Shown piece after piece: positions 6,655 to 14,043 of a stretch of DNA of 38,061 nucleotides. Origin of the DNA: a virus; IMG/VR virus record IMGVR_UViG_3300042291_000809, positions 1 through 38,061 of that record; one strand, 5' to 3'. The notes under the pieces were generated by a model that was not told the DNA's origin, ran no database searches, and saw only the letters and a program-made list of their open reading frames with translations. Position numbers and translations under genes: made by a program. How positions within the stretch are numbered: the stretch's first letter is position 1; each line of letters starts with the position of its first letter.

Positions 6655-9639
6655 ATGGCAGCTATATTTCAAATTAGAAGAGGTTCAGGATCAATTAATA
6701 CATCCATATCCGATGGTGAACTGTATTTACATAAGAGTTCGGGCTCTTTACAAGTTTCAGTTGGAGATGGAAATCCTGTAACATTAGCTAGATTAGATCA
6801 ACCAAATTCGGGTTCATTACGATTGGGTGGAGATATAACTGCATCAAACGCATATTTTAGTGGTGATGTTGCAATATCTGGAAACTTATTTTTAGGTAAT
6901 AATTCATCGGACAATATTTCTGCATTAGGAGTATTTACATCAAATTTAAGTGCAGGAACAACAAATACATATGATATCGGATCTACTACATCTGTTTGGA
7001 GAAATGTATATGCAACATCTATATCAGGGGCAATAGCAGCAACAAATGGTGTAATATCGGGTTCATCTCAACTTATATCAATATTAGATCCTTTAAACGC
7101 ATTTAGTAGTTCTCAATTAACACAAAATACCGCATTAGCAACTATATCTGGTTCTTTGATTTTAACTGCATCTGCAAATACGATATCAATAACAAATTTA
7201 AACGCATTTAGTGGCTCTCAATTAACACAAAATACTGCATTAGCAACTATAACCGGTTCATTGATTTTAACTGCTTCGGCAAATACTATATCAATAGCGG
7301 AATTAAACTTATTTAGTGGCTCTCAATTAACACAAAATACCGCATTAGCAACTATAACCGGTTCATTGATTTTAACTGCTTCGGCAAATACTATATCAAT
7401 AGCGGAATTAAATGGGTATTCATCATCTTTAAAAGATGCAATAACTGTCAGTGGTTCTGGTGGTTCATCTACTACTACTATTAAAGGAAATTTGGTAGTT
7501 CAAGGAACGCAAACCACAATTGATTCAACAACAATTCAATTAGGTGATAATATTATTGAACTGAATGGTACAGGTATTGCAAATGGTGGATTGGTAGTAA
7601 AAGACCCTACTGGTGCTTCTATTATTAGTGGTTCTCTATTATGGGATTCAACATTAGATTATTGGAAAGGTGGAACATTAGGAAACGAATCAAAAATACT
7701 TTTAGCAGGAGGTGATTCAGTAGTTTCATCATCTGCACAAATAACACCATTATTACCAACGGGCGTAGTTAGTGGTTCTCAACAAGTAACAAGTTCATTA
7801 GATTTAAGATATTTAATGATTGATGGTGATTCAGTAGTTTCATCATCTGCACAAATACTAAATTATAATGTATTCGCAACAACGGGTTCAAACTCATTTA
7901 ACGGAGGTCAATCAATAAATGGTAATCTATATTTAACCGGTTCTTTAATTCCAAGTGGTAACTTTGTATATGATTTAGGTTCAGCAACAAATGGATTTGG
8001 GGATGTTTATTTATCTTCTAGTACCGTTTATATGAATAACAACCCCATATTTGGTACAACCGATGTTGTTCCCGTACAGGTTGGCGATTATTTACAAGGC
8101 GGTATAGTTTATTATGTAGATACTGTAAATGGATTTTCTTATATAGTAAATAAAGATGATATTGGTGAGGTTGATTCTTCTAATTTTACAAGAGTAGCTG
8201 GTGCTAATAGTAGTGTACTTGGTGGTGGTATTGCAAATACAAATGCAATTACTGCATCTACGGGAGGACAACAAAACCCTGCAAAACTATGTAGTGATTT
8301 TAGTGGAAGTGGTTATACTGATTGGTATTTACCATCTACTAGAGAATTAGCAGTAATGGCAAGTAATACAAATTTGATGGGAGCAAGTTTAGCAGGCGTG
8401 AGATATTTTAGATATTGGTCATCAACCGCAGATTCAAACGCATCAAAAACTTATTATGCAGGTGATGATAAAACCGATGACCAACTGTATACAGGTTATA
8501 GTTATGGAAATAGTATAATGTATAGTGTTCCTGATAATCGTACATCTGTTGGTTATGTAAAAGCAGTTCGTAGAACAAATATAACAGAAATAATAAGAAC
8601 TTTATCTTTTCCAAACTTTAATTTTTCCGGTTCAATAAATGTTGCAGGAACTATTGATGGAATTGCAATTGGTGCGTTTGTAACACAATCAAATGAAAGA
8701 ATAACCGAATTAGAAAGTTCAAGTGTAAATTTAAATCTATACACTTCATCTGCAAATGCATGGAGTGGTACAATTGATGAAAGATTTACAACATTAGGTA
8801 ATTATACTGCAAGTGTAAATCAAACTACGGCGAGTTTAAATCAATTTAGTGCATCGATTAACTTCTTTTCATCATCTACATTTACCGAATTTTCAAATTC
8901 ATATGATGCAGTTAGTGAAAGTTTTGATTATAGAATATCAATTTTAGACCCAGGTAATTTAGATGATGTATTATTAGGATTAAATGCATTTACATCTTCG
9001 ACAAATGGTAGATTAAATAATATAGAAGCAGCAACTTCATCTTACGAAACAAAAGGTAGAGGAATTGTAAGTGGTTCACAACAAGTAATAGATTTATTAC
9101 CAACGGGAGTAATTAGTAGTTCATTTCAAATAGTTCCATTGCTACCTACGGGAGTAGTTAGTGGTTCATCTCAAATAGTTCCATTGCTACCTACGGGAGT
9201 AGTTAGTGGTTCAATTCAAGTATTAGGTGGTTCTACTGTTCATAGTGGTTCATCTGGTGATTATCAATTTAATTCAATTGGAGTTGGAACGGCAGCATCA
9301 ACAGTAGCAGGTGAAATTAGAGCAACCGCAGATATCACAGCATTTTACTCATCCGATATCCGTTTAAAAGAAAATATACACCCAATCCTACACGCATTAG
9401 AAAAAGTTAAATCAATTAGTGGTAACACATATAATTGGAAAGCGGGATTTGATGAAATACATTCTCACAAAGGAAATGATATTGGAGTAATTGCACAAGA
9501 AATTGAAGCGGTATTACCACAAATTGTAACAAATAGAGATAATGGGTATAAAGCAGTTCAATACGAAAAAATTATTCCATTATTAGTAGAAGCAATTAAA
9601 GAATTATCAGCAAAAATTGACAGATTGGAAAATAAATAG
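6655..9639 (+). CDS. Tail fibre with Lcl_C/DUF1566-like insert and C-terminal Peptidase_S74 chaperone (994 aa)
   Basis: Domains in order are: a short Mtd_N-like start (FQIRRGSGS...DGELYLHKSSG); a beta shaft with a triple 35-residue tandem repeat at residues 147-251; an LVVQGTQTTIDSTTIQLGD shaft module; a C-type-lectin-like Lcl_C/DUF1566 domain at about 474-642 (GGIVYYVD, GYTDWYLPSTREL, YWSST, VKAVRR); coiled/beta linkers with LLPTGVVSGSSQ repeats; and a Peptidase_S74 intramolecular chaperone from about 899. The S74 hallmark is Ser900-Asp901-x-Arg903-x-Lys905, then GVIAQEIEAVLPQIV. In this family the chaperone trimerises the fibre and cuts itself off just before that Ser, leaving a mature fibre of about 899 residues; cleavage here is inferred. 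The insert is a plausible receptor-binding head. It is preceded by a TATTTATA element. Confidence 0.85.
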   Translation: MAAIFQIRRGSGSINTSISDGELYLHKSSGSLQVSVGDGNPVTLARLDQPNSGSLRLGGDITASNAYFSGDVAISGNLFLGNNSSDNISALGVFTSNLSAGTTNTYDIGSTTSVWRNVYATSISGAIAATNGVISGSSQLISILDPLNAFSSSQLTQNTALATISGSLILTASANTISITNLNAFSGSQLTQNTALATITGSLILTASANTISIAELNLFSGSQLTQNTALATITGSLILTASANTISIAELNGYSSSLKDAITVSGSGGSSTTTIKGNLVVQGTQTTIDSTTIQLGDNIIELNGTGIANGGLVVKDPTGASIISGSLLWDSTLDYWKGGTLGNESKILLAGGDSVVSSSAQITPLLPTGVVSGSQQVTSSLDLRYLMIDGDSVVSSSAQILNYNVFATTGSNSFNGGQSINGNLYLTGSLIPSGNFVYDLGSATNGFGDVYLSSSTVYMNNNPIFGTTDVVPVQVGDYLQGGIVYYVDTVNGFSYIVNKDDIGEVDSSNFTRVAGANSSVLGGGIANTNAITASTGGQQNPAKLCSDFSGSGYTDWYLPSTRELAVMASNTNLMGASLAGVRYFRYWSSTADSNASKTYYAGDDKTDDQLYTGYSYGNSIMYSVPDNRTSVGYVKAVRRTNITEIIRTLSFPNFNFSGSINVAGTIDGIAIGAFVTQSNERITELESSSVNLNLYTSSANAWSGTIDERFTTLGNYTASVNQTTASLNQFSASINFFSSSTFTEFSNSYDAVSESFDYRISILDPGNLDDVLLGLNAFTSSTNGRLNNIEAATSSYETKGRGIVSGSQQVIDLLPTGVISSSFQIVPLLPTGVVSGSSQIVPLLPTGVVSGSIQVLGGSTVHSGSSGDYQFNSIGVGTAASTVAGEIRATADITAFYSSDIRLKENIHPILHALEKVKSISGNTYNWKAGFDEIHSHKGNDIGVIAQEIEAVLPQIVTNRDNGYKAVQYEKIIPLLVEAIKELSAKIDRLENK
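7093..7407 (+). repeat. Three tandem 105-nt repeats inside the fibre gene
   Basis: The units are 7093-7197, 7198-7302 and 7303-7407, each coding 35 residues on the pattern LNxFSGSQLTQNTALATITG plus SLILTASANTISI. By eye, units 2 and 3 differ at only about four bases, implying recent duplication, while unit 1 is more diverged. The array lengthens the shaft. Confidence 0.9.
9127..9213 (+). repeat. Tandem 45-nt duplication in the fibre gene
   Basis: Two copies (starting 9127 and 9172) encode a 15-residue unit QIVPLLPTGVVSGSS. They are identical over about 42 nt. A third, degenerate copy lies just upstream (LLPTGVISSSF). Confidence 0.85.
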
Positions 9640-9640
9640 A

Positions 9641-9648
9641 TATTTATA
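9641..9648 (+). promoter_or_regulatory. Putative late promoter element TATTTATA
   Basis: TATTTATA follows the stop of the 994-residue fibre gene by 1 nt and precedes the ATG at 9697 by 48 nt. Confidence 0.6.
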
Positions 9649-9696
9649 AACATACAATAATAATTTTATTAACGTACTAAAAAAAAGGTAAACTAG

Positions 9697-11217
9697 ATGG
9701 CACTTAAATTTAGACGTGGGACAACCGCACAACAATCAGGTTCGTTAGCATTTGGAGAACCATATGTAAATACTACATTAGGAACTCTACTAATTGGTGG
9801 AACGAGTGGTGATATCGTATTATCCGCAGGAGGTACAGGAAGTACCGGAAACTTTGGAGCAATATCTGGTTCAGGATTGGATATTACCGGAAACGCAAAC
9901 ATTGCAGGAAATTTAACATTAGGTGGGGCTATCACAATTGGTGATGCATCTGCTGATACTGTAAATGTTATAGCATCTTTAAGTTCTTCACTTATTCCAC
10001 AAACTACAAACGCATTTGATTTAGGGTCTGCAACTAAAATTTGGAAAGACCTTTATATTTCAACCGGTTCAATTAAATTTGTAGCAGGAACAACTGTTGT
10101 AAAAGAACTTAATTTAACAACATTAACTGCATTGGAAGCAGCAACCGGTTCAGCTAATGTATCCGTAACAAATTTAAATTCATTTACAAGTTCAATTGAT
10201 ACAACGATTAAAACTAAAATGAATACAGATGGTGTAGTTTCGGGTTCTTCTCAAATTACATACGCAAATATATCTTCTATACCAGCCGGAATTATTAGTG
10301 GTTCATCACAATTAAGTGGAACTACGATTACGGATTTAACTGTTGTTAATTTAACAACAGTTAATCAAACTGCAAGTGTTGTATTTAGTAGTGGTTCTAA
10401 CCGATTTGGTGACTTTGGAAATGATACACATGAGTTCACTGGTTCAGTTCAAATAAGTGGTTCACTTACAACAATAGGAGCATCAACTGCAACATCATTT
10501 AATGGAGCAATGAATGCAACAAATGGTGTAGTAAGTGGTTCATCTCAAATTACATACGCAAGTATCTCTTCTATCCCAGCAGGAATAGTAAGTGGTTCAT
10601 CTCAAATATTAGGAGGAAGTGGATTAGTATCAGGTTCTTCTCAAATTACATATGCAAGTATCTCTTCTATCCCAGCAGGTATAGTAAGTGGTTCTACACA
10701 AGTAACTCCATTATTACCAACCGGTGTAGTTTCGGGTTCGGCTCAAATAACTTTAAGTTCAACAACTGGATATGGTACTGTTATTAACCAAAACTTATTA
10801 ACTACATCGGATGTTAGGCACAATTCATTGGGAGTTGGTATGGCTGCATCAGCTACCACAGGCAGAATTGATGCAACTAATGATATTGTTGCGTTCTCAT
10901 CTTCGGATATTCGTTTCAAAGAAAATATTGTTCCAATCCAAAACGCATTAGACAAAATTAGAAAGATTAGTGGTAATACTTACGATTGGAAAGAAGAGAA
11001 TAAAATTGAGCACGGATATGAAGGAAATGATGTTGGAGTAATTGCACAAGAAATTGAAGCAGTTCTTCCACAATTAGTTCAGACAAGAGAAAGTGGATTC
11101 AAAGCAGTTAAATACGATAAGTTAGTTGCATTACTAATTGAAGGTATTAAAGAACAACAATTACAAATAGAGCAATTAAGAATAGATCTAAATAATTCTG
11201 TAAATAAAGGTTTATAA
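9697..11217 (+). CDS. Tail fibre with C-terminal Peptidase_S74 chaperone (506 aa)
   Basis: Begins MALKFRRGTTAQQSGSLAFGEPYVNT, a compact Mtd_N-like start. The shaft has YDLGSATKIWKDLY-type strands (here FDLGSATKIWKDLYIS) and two near-identical modules (VSGSSQITYASISSIPAGIV) 96 nt apart. From about residue 402 there is a Peptidase_S74 chaperone: Ser403-Asp404-x-Arg-x-Lys408, GNDVGVIAQEIEAVLPQLV, and a final coiled coil (KEQQLQIEQLRIDL). The domain is closely similar to that of the upstream 994-residue fibre, so the two are paralogues with different heads and lengths. No lectin-like insert is present. Auto-cleavage before Ser403 is expected from the family but not shown. A TATTTATA element precedes it, and the glycosyltransferase gene follows after 1 nt. 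Confidence 0.85.
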   Translation: MALKFRRGTTAQQSGSLAFGEPYVNTTLGTLLIGGTSGDIVLSAGGTGSTGNFGAISGSGLDITGNANIAGNLTLGGAITIGDASADTVNVIASLSSSLIPQTTNAFDLGSATKIWKDLYISTGSIKFVAGTTVVKELNLTTLTALEAATGSANVSVTNLNSFTSSIDTTIKTKMNTDGVVSGSSQITYANISSIPAGIISGSSQLSGTTITDLTVVNLTTVNQTASVVFSSGSNRFGDFGNDTHEFTGSVQISGSLTTIGASTATSFNGAMNATNGVVSGSSQITYASISSIPAGIVSGSSQILGGSGLVSGSSQITYASISSIPAGIVSGSTQVTPLLPTGVVSGSAQITLSSTTGYGTVINQNLLTTSDVRHNSLGVGMAASATTGRIDATNDIVAFSSSDIRFKENIVPIQNALDKIRKISGNTYDWKEENKIEHGYEGNDVGVIAQEIEAVLPQLVQTRESGFKAVKYDKLVALLIEGIKEQQLQIEQLRIDLNNSVNKGL

Positions 11218-11218
11218 T

Positions 11219-12217
11219 ATGTACGATGTTTACTATACAACCGCAGGAGGACCGTGGTTTAATAGTGGTGCGGATATGTGGGTATCACACTGGATAGAAG
11301 AGGTATCGCCTGAATTGAAGGTAAAACCTCTTCTATTATTTCATAGAAAAAAGCCTGATAATTATGAAGAGTTTCCAATTGAAATTGACCACATTTGGGA
11401 AATATCAGAAGATAAAATATTAAAAATATTTGAAGGAGCTAGAAAGATACATATACTACACGGTCATTACACACCAACAACCGCAATACATCAATATTTA
11501 GAAAAAATTGATTCAATAGTATTTCACAATTTAACAAAAGTGTCTTTAATAGCACAGATGCAAAAAGAAGAATACTTGCATTGGTATGGTAATTGGGAAT
11601 ATGAATCAGAAATGATTGATAAAATTAAAAATAAAATTTGGATAGGGTTATACCATTTTCCATACAAAACGGATAATTTACATCATATTTCAAATAATTA
11701 TACATTTACACAAAATAAAGAACTTTCAAACTCAACTGAATTAGGATACGCAGCGAGAGTGGAGGGTAGAAAGAATGTTGAATATATGGATGGATTGGGT
11801 GGATTTATTTCTACCAATTCAGAAACATTCAACAAATATTATAAAAAGAAATATGGATACAAATTTGAAAAAACAAAAGTTTACAAATTTGATTATAAAT
11901 ATAAAGAAAGGTTCTATGGACTTGATTGGGGAATCTCTCATTCTTGTTTTGAATATGAACCATTCGGATATGGAATTTTTGAAGCAGTGGATTGGGGAAA
12001 ACTTCCAATACTACATGAAAAATGGCACGTACCACTTGATTACAAATACAAAGCGAGTGATGCGGTATCGTTTAGAGAGACCTACGAAACGATTTGTAAC
12101 GATGATTATGAAACCCGTAAAAAGGAATTTCAAAAACTAAAAGATTGGATGATTAAAAACTTTTCAAACAAAGATGAATGGAAAGGAAAACTTTTAGATA
12201 TTTATAACGAAGAATAA
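11219..12217 (+). CDS. GT4-like glycosyltransferase (GT-B fold)
   Basis: A 332-residue protein. The C-terminal half has the retaining GT4 nucleotide-sugar signature: Glu247-Pro-Phe-Gly-Tyr-Gly-Ile-Phe-Glu255 is an exact E-x7-E motif, followed by DWGKLPILHEKWHVPLDYK, which parallels the A-C-G-x-P-V-I segment of the family. The middle segment GYAARVEGRKNVEYMDGL resembles the strand-turn after the inter-domain linker ('GR...KN'). The N-terminal half begins MYDVYYTTAGGPWFNSGADMWVSHW, like the glycine-rich acceptor-domain loop of GT-B enzymes. It has no signal peptide or membrane segment, so it acts in the cytoplasm. Being wedged between fibre genes, it may glycosylate Ser/Thr-rich fibre proteins. 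Modification of host glycans is the alternative. Substrates are not visible. Confidence 0.7.
   Translation: MYDVYYTTAGGPWFNSGADMWVSHWIEEVSPELKVKPLLLFHRKKPDNYEEFPIEIDHIWEISEDKILKIFEGARKIHILHGHYTPTTAIHQYLEKIDSIVFHNLTKVSLIAQMQKEEYLHWYGNWEYESEMIDKIKNKIWIGLYHFPYKTDNLHHISNNYTFTQNKELSNSTELGYAARVEGRKNVEYMDGLGGFISTNSETFNKYYKKKYGYKFEKTKVYKFDYKYKERFYGLDWGISHSCFEYEPFGYGIFEAVDWGKLPILHEKWHVPLDYKYKASDAVSFRETYETICNDDYETRKKEFQKLKDWMIKNFSNKDEWKGKLLDIYNEE
12199..12206 (+). promoter_or_regulatory. Putative late promoter element TATTTATA inside the end of the glycosyltransferase gene
   Basis: TATTTATA lies 21 nt before the ATG at 12228, nearly the same spacing as the element before 6655. It overlaps the last codons of the upstream gene, so chance is a possibility. 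Confidence 0.45.
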
Positions 12218-12227
12218 CACATAAATA

Positions 12228-13973
12228 ATGGCAAGAACTAATTTATCTTTAGGAAATTTATACAGAGCAGTAAGTGGTTCGGTAAGAACAAGTCAAGCAG
12301 TTTCAATCGGTGGATTGGGTGGTAATGCTGCAAATAGTGCATTTACATCATTCGCAACAGATGCCATTACTGTAACAGTTCCAACATTTACATATATAGT
12401 TGAAAGTACTGCTGAAAACGCACAATTTTCATTTACAACAACTGGTTCACTTTTTTATTCTAAAGTCCAACAAGTTACAAACAATTATACTTGTTCATTT
12501 GGTAATGCAAACTTTACGGCAGGAACTAGAACGTTTGGAACAGGACCAACCATAATTCCATTAACACCTGCGGCAGTTGCAGCTGCAAACTATTCGGAAG
12601 CTAGTTCAGTATTATCAATGCAATATGCAGATGGATATAATTTGAATGCAACAAATTATGGTATATTAACTACAAAGACTTTATACGCAGTAGATGTTTA
12701 TAATACAATAAACCAACCTGATTTTTGTTTATTATTTGGTACAAAAGTAAAATTATCAAATGGTAGTGATATCAATGTTGAAGATTTAAATGTTGGAGAT
12801 GTAATTAAAGCATGGGTGCCAGCCGGATTACCCGATGAATCACAACCATTAGATTCTGAAAATGTAGATTGGAGATTTTATCAATTAGAAAGTAATTCAG
12901 GTTCTTATACCGAAGTAGTAGTTGAAAATTTAGTATTTAACTTTGCAAGTGGATATTACAACATAAATGATGGGTTGATTCAATCAACCGGAACACACCC
13001 ACTTTGGGTATTTGATAATGAAATTCAAAAATATCATTTCAAAAATGTAGAAAATATATTTCCTGGTGATTTAATTGTTAAATTTACCGAAGAAGGTGGA
13101 GTAGAAGAAATTGAAGTATATGATATAGCACAGGTAATTGATGATATTGAAATTGTAACTATAAATGTAGAAAATGCCGATGTGTATTTGGCAAATGGTA
13201 CAATATCACATAATAAGGGAACAGCAACCCAACCTTATATTCCATCTTCTGGATTAAGAATGTATTTAGAACCTGCTAAAACTGCATCATTTGCATCATT
13301 AACACTACCATCAACGGGAACACCATCGGTGGATGTATTGGATATGAGTGGTTATGGTACGGGTGTTAGACCTGGAGCACAGGCACCTCTATCATTAGCA
13401 AGTTCAAATCCATCATACAATAATGGTGCAAGTAGAAAAGAAAGATATTATTCTTTTGATGGTGGTGATTTATTCTATAAAGATACTGCATCTAATATCA
13501 ATGGTGGTATAGCTCAATTTAATACTAACACCGGTACAATTCATTTATGGATTAGACCTACAACAACATTAGGTACAACTACAAGACACATTTTTGACTA
13601 TGGTGGGTTTTATGGTATAGCAATTGAATCATCCGATAGTTCTACTTTAAATAGAGTAAAATTCTATGGTAGTACATTGGGTAATAGTGCACAATTAACA
13701 ACTTCATTACCATCAAACGTTTGGTATATGATTTCAGCAACTTTCCAACCATCTGGAACTGTAACGGTTTATGTAGATAAAACATCAGTAGGAACATTTA
13801 CCGCAAATGCATTCACTGCACCATCATCTACTAACTATGTAACAATAGGTAGTAATAGTGCAAGAACAACGTTTTGGAATGGACAGATTGGGGCAGTATT
13901 ATTCTACAACACATTACAAACAGCCGCATTAGTAGGGCAAGTATATGATTATTTCTCACCAACATATAAGTAA
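12228..13973 (+). CDS. Hint (intein-like) domain inside a LamG fibre/lectin protein
   Basis: A 581-residue protein in three parts. (1) Residues 1-166 are Ala/Thr/Ser-rich beta sequence of unknown type. (2) Residues 167-329 are a Hint domain: Cys167 starts block A (CLLFGTKVKLSNG...LNVGDVI), Thr254-x-x-His257-Pro is block B (STGTHPLWVF), and NADVYLANGTISHN with His328-Asn329 is the C-terminal block. (3) Residues 330-581 contain a LamG-like domain (GTIHLWIRP, SNVWYMISATFQPSGTVTVY, TFWNGQIGAVLFYN). At 163 residues the Hint unit is mini-intein size with no room for a homing endonuclease. The +1 residue is Lys330, not Cys/Ser/Thr, so standard protein splicing is not expected. This resembles A-type bacterial intein-like (BIL) domains that cleave or splice unconventionally. 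Cleavage would release the LamG part; that is inference. Confidence 0.85.
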   Translation: MARTNLSLGNLYRAVSGSVRTSQAVSIGGLGGNAANSAFTSFATDAITVTVPTFTYIVESTAENAQFSFTTTGSLFYSKVQQVTNNYTCSFGNANFTAGTRTFGTGPTIIPLTPAAVAAANYSEASSVLSMQYADGYNLNATNYGILTTKTLYAVDVYNTINQPDFCLLFGTKVKLSNGSDINVEDLNVGDVIKAWVPAGLPDESQPLDSENVDWRFYQLESNSGSYTEVVVENLVFNFASGYYNINDGLIQSTGTHPLWVFDNEIQKYHFKNVENIFPGDLIVKFTEEGGVEEIEVYDIAQVIDDIEIVTINVENADVYLANGTISHNKGTATQPYIPSSGLRMYLEPAKTASFASLTLPSTGTPSVDVLDMSGYGTGVRPGAQAPLSLASSNPSYNNGASRKERYYSFDGGDLFYKDTASNINGGIAQFNTNTGTIHLWIRPTTTLGTTTRHIFDYGGFYGIAIESSDSSTLNRVKFYGSTLGNSAQLTTSLPSNVWYMISATFQPSGTVTVYVDKTSVGTFTANAFTAPSSTNYVTIGSNSARTTFWNGQIGAVLFYNTLQTAALVGQVYDYFSPTYK

Positions 13974-14002
13974 TAAAAATGTTGTTTTGGAATAAAAGTT
14001 TA

Positions 14003-14010
14003 TATTTATA
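14003..14010 (+). promoter_or_regulatory. Putative late promoter element TATTTATA before the tail sheath gene
   Basis: TATTTATA lies 33 nt before the ATG at 14044, in a 70-nt gap between the fibre locus and the tail operon. Confidence 0.65.
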
Positions 14011-14043
14011 TGGAGATAATAAAAATTAAACAATAATAATACA

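Noticed and set aside
6563-6781. Open frame of 72 residues across the 6655 start
   Set aside because: It overlaps both the end of the 79-aa gene and the start of the S74 fibre in another frame, and shows no family features.
8068-8583. Diversity-generating retroelement variable region in the Lcl_C-like domain
   Set aside because: No reverse transcriptase, template repeat or AAC/AAT-biased hypervariable codons are visible in the window. Only the fold type is suggestive.
11775-12140. Open frame of 121 residues within the glycosyltransferase gene
   Set aside because: It lies entirely inside a frame with a clear E-x7-E motif and is a + strand shadow.
12726-13214. Full intein with homing endonuclease in the 581-aa protein
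   Set aside because: The Hint region is only 163 residues, with no LAGLIDADG or HNH motif between blocks B and the C-terminal block.
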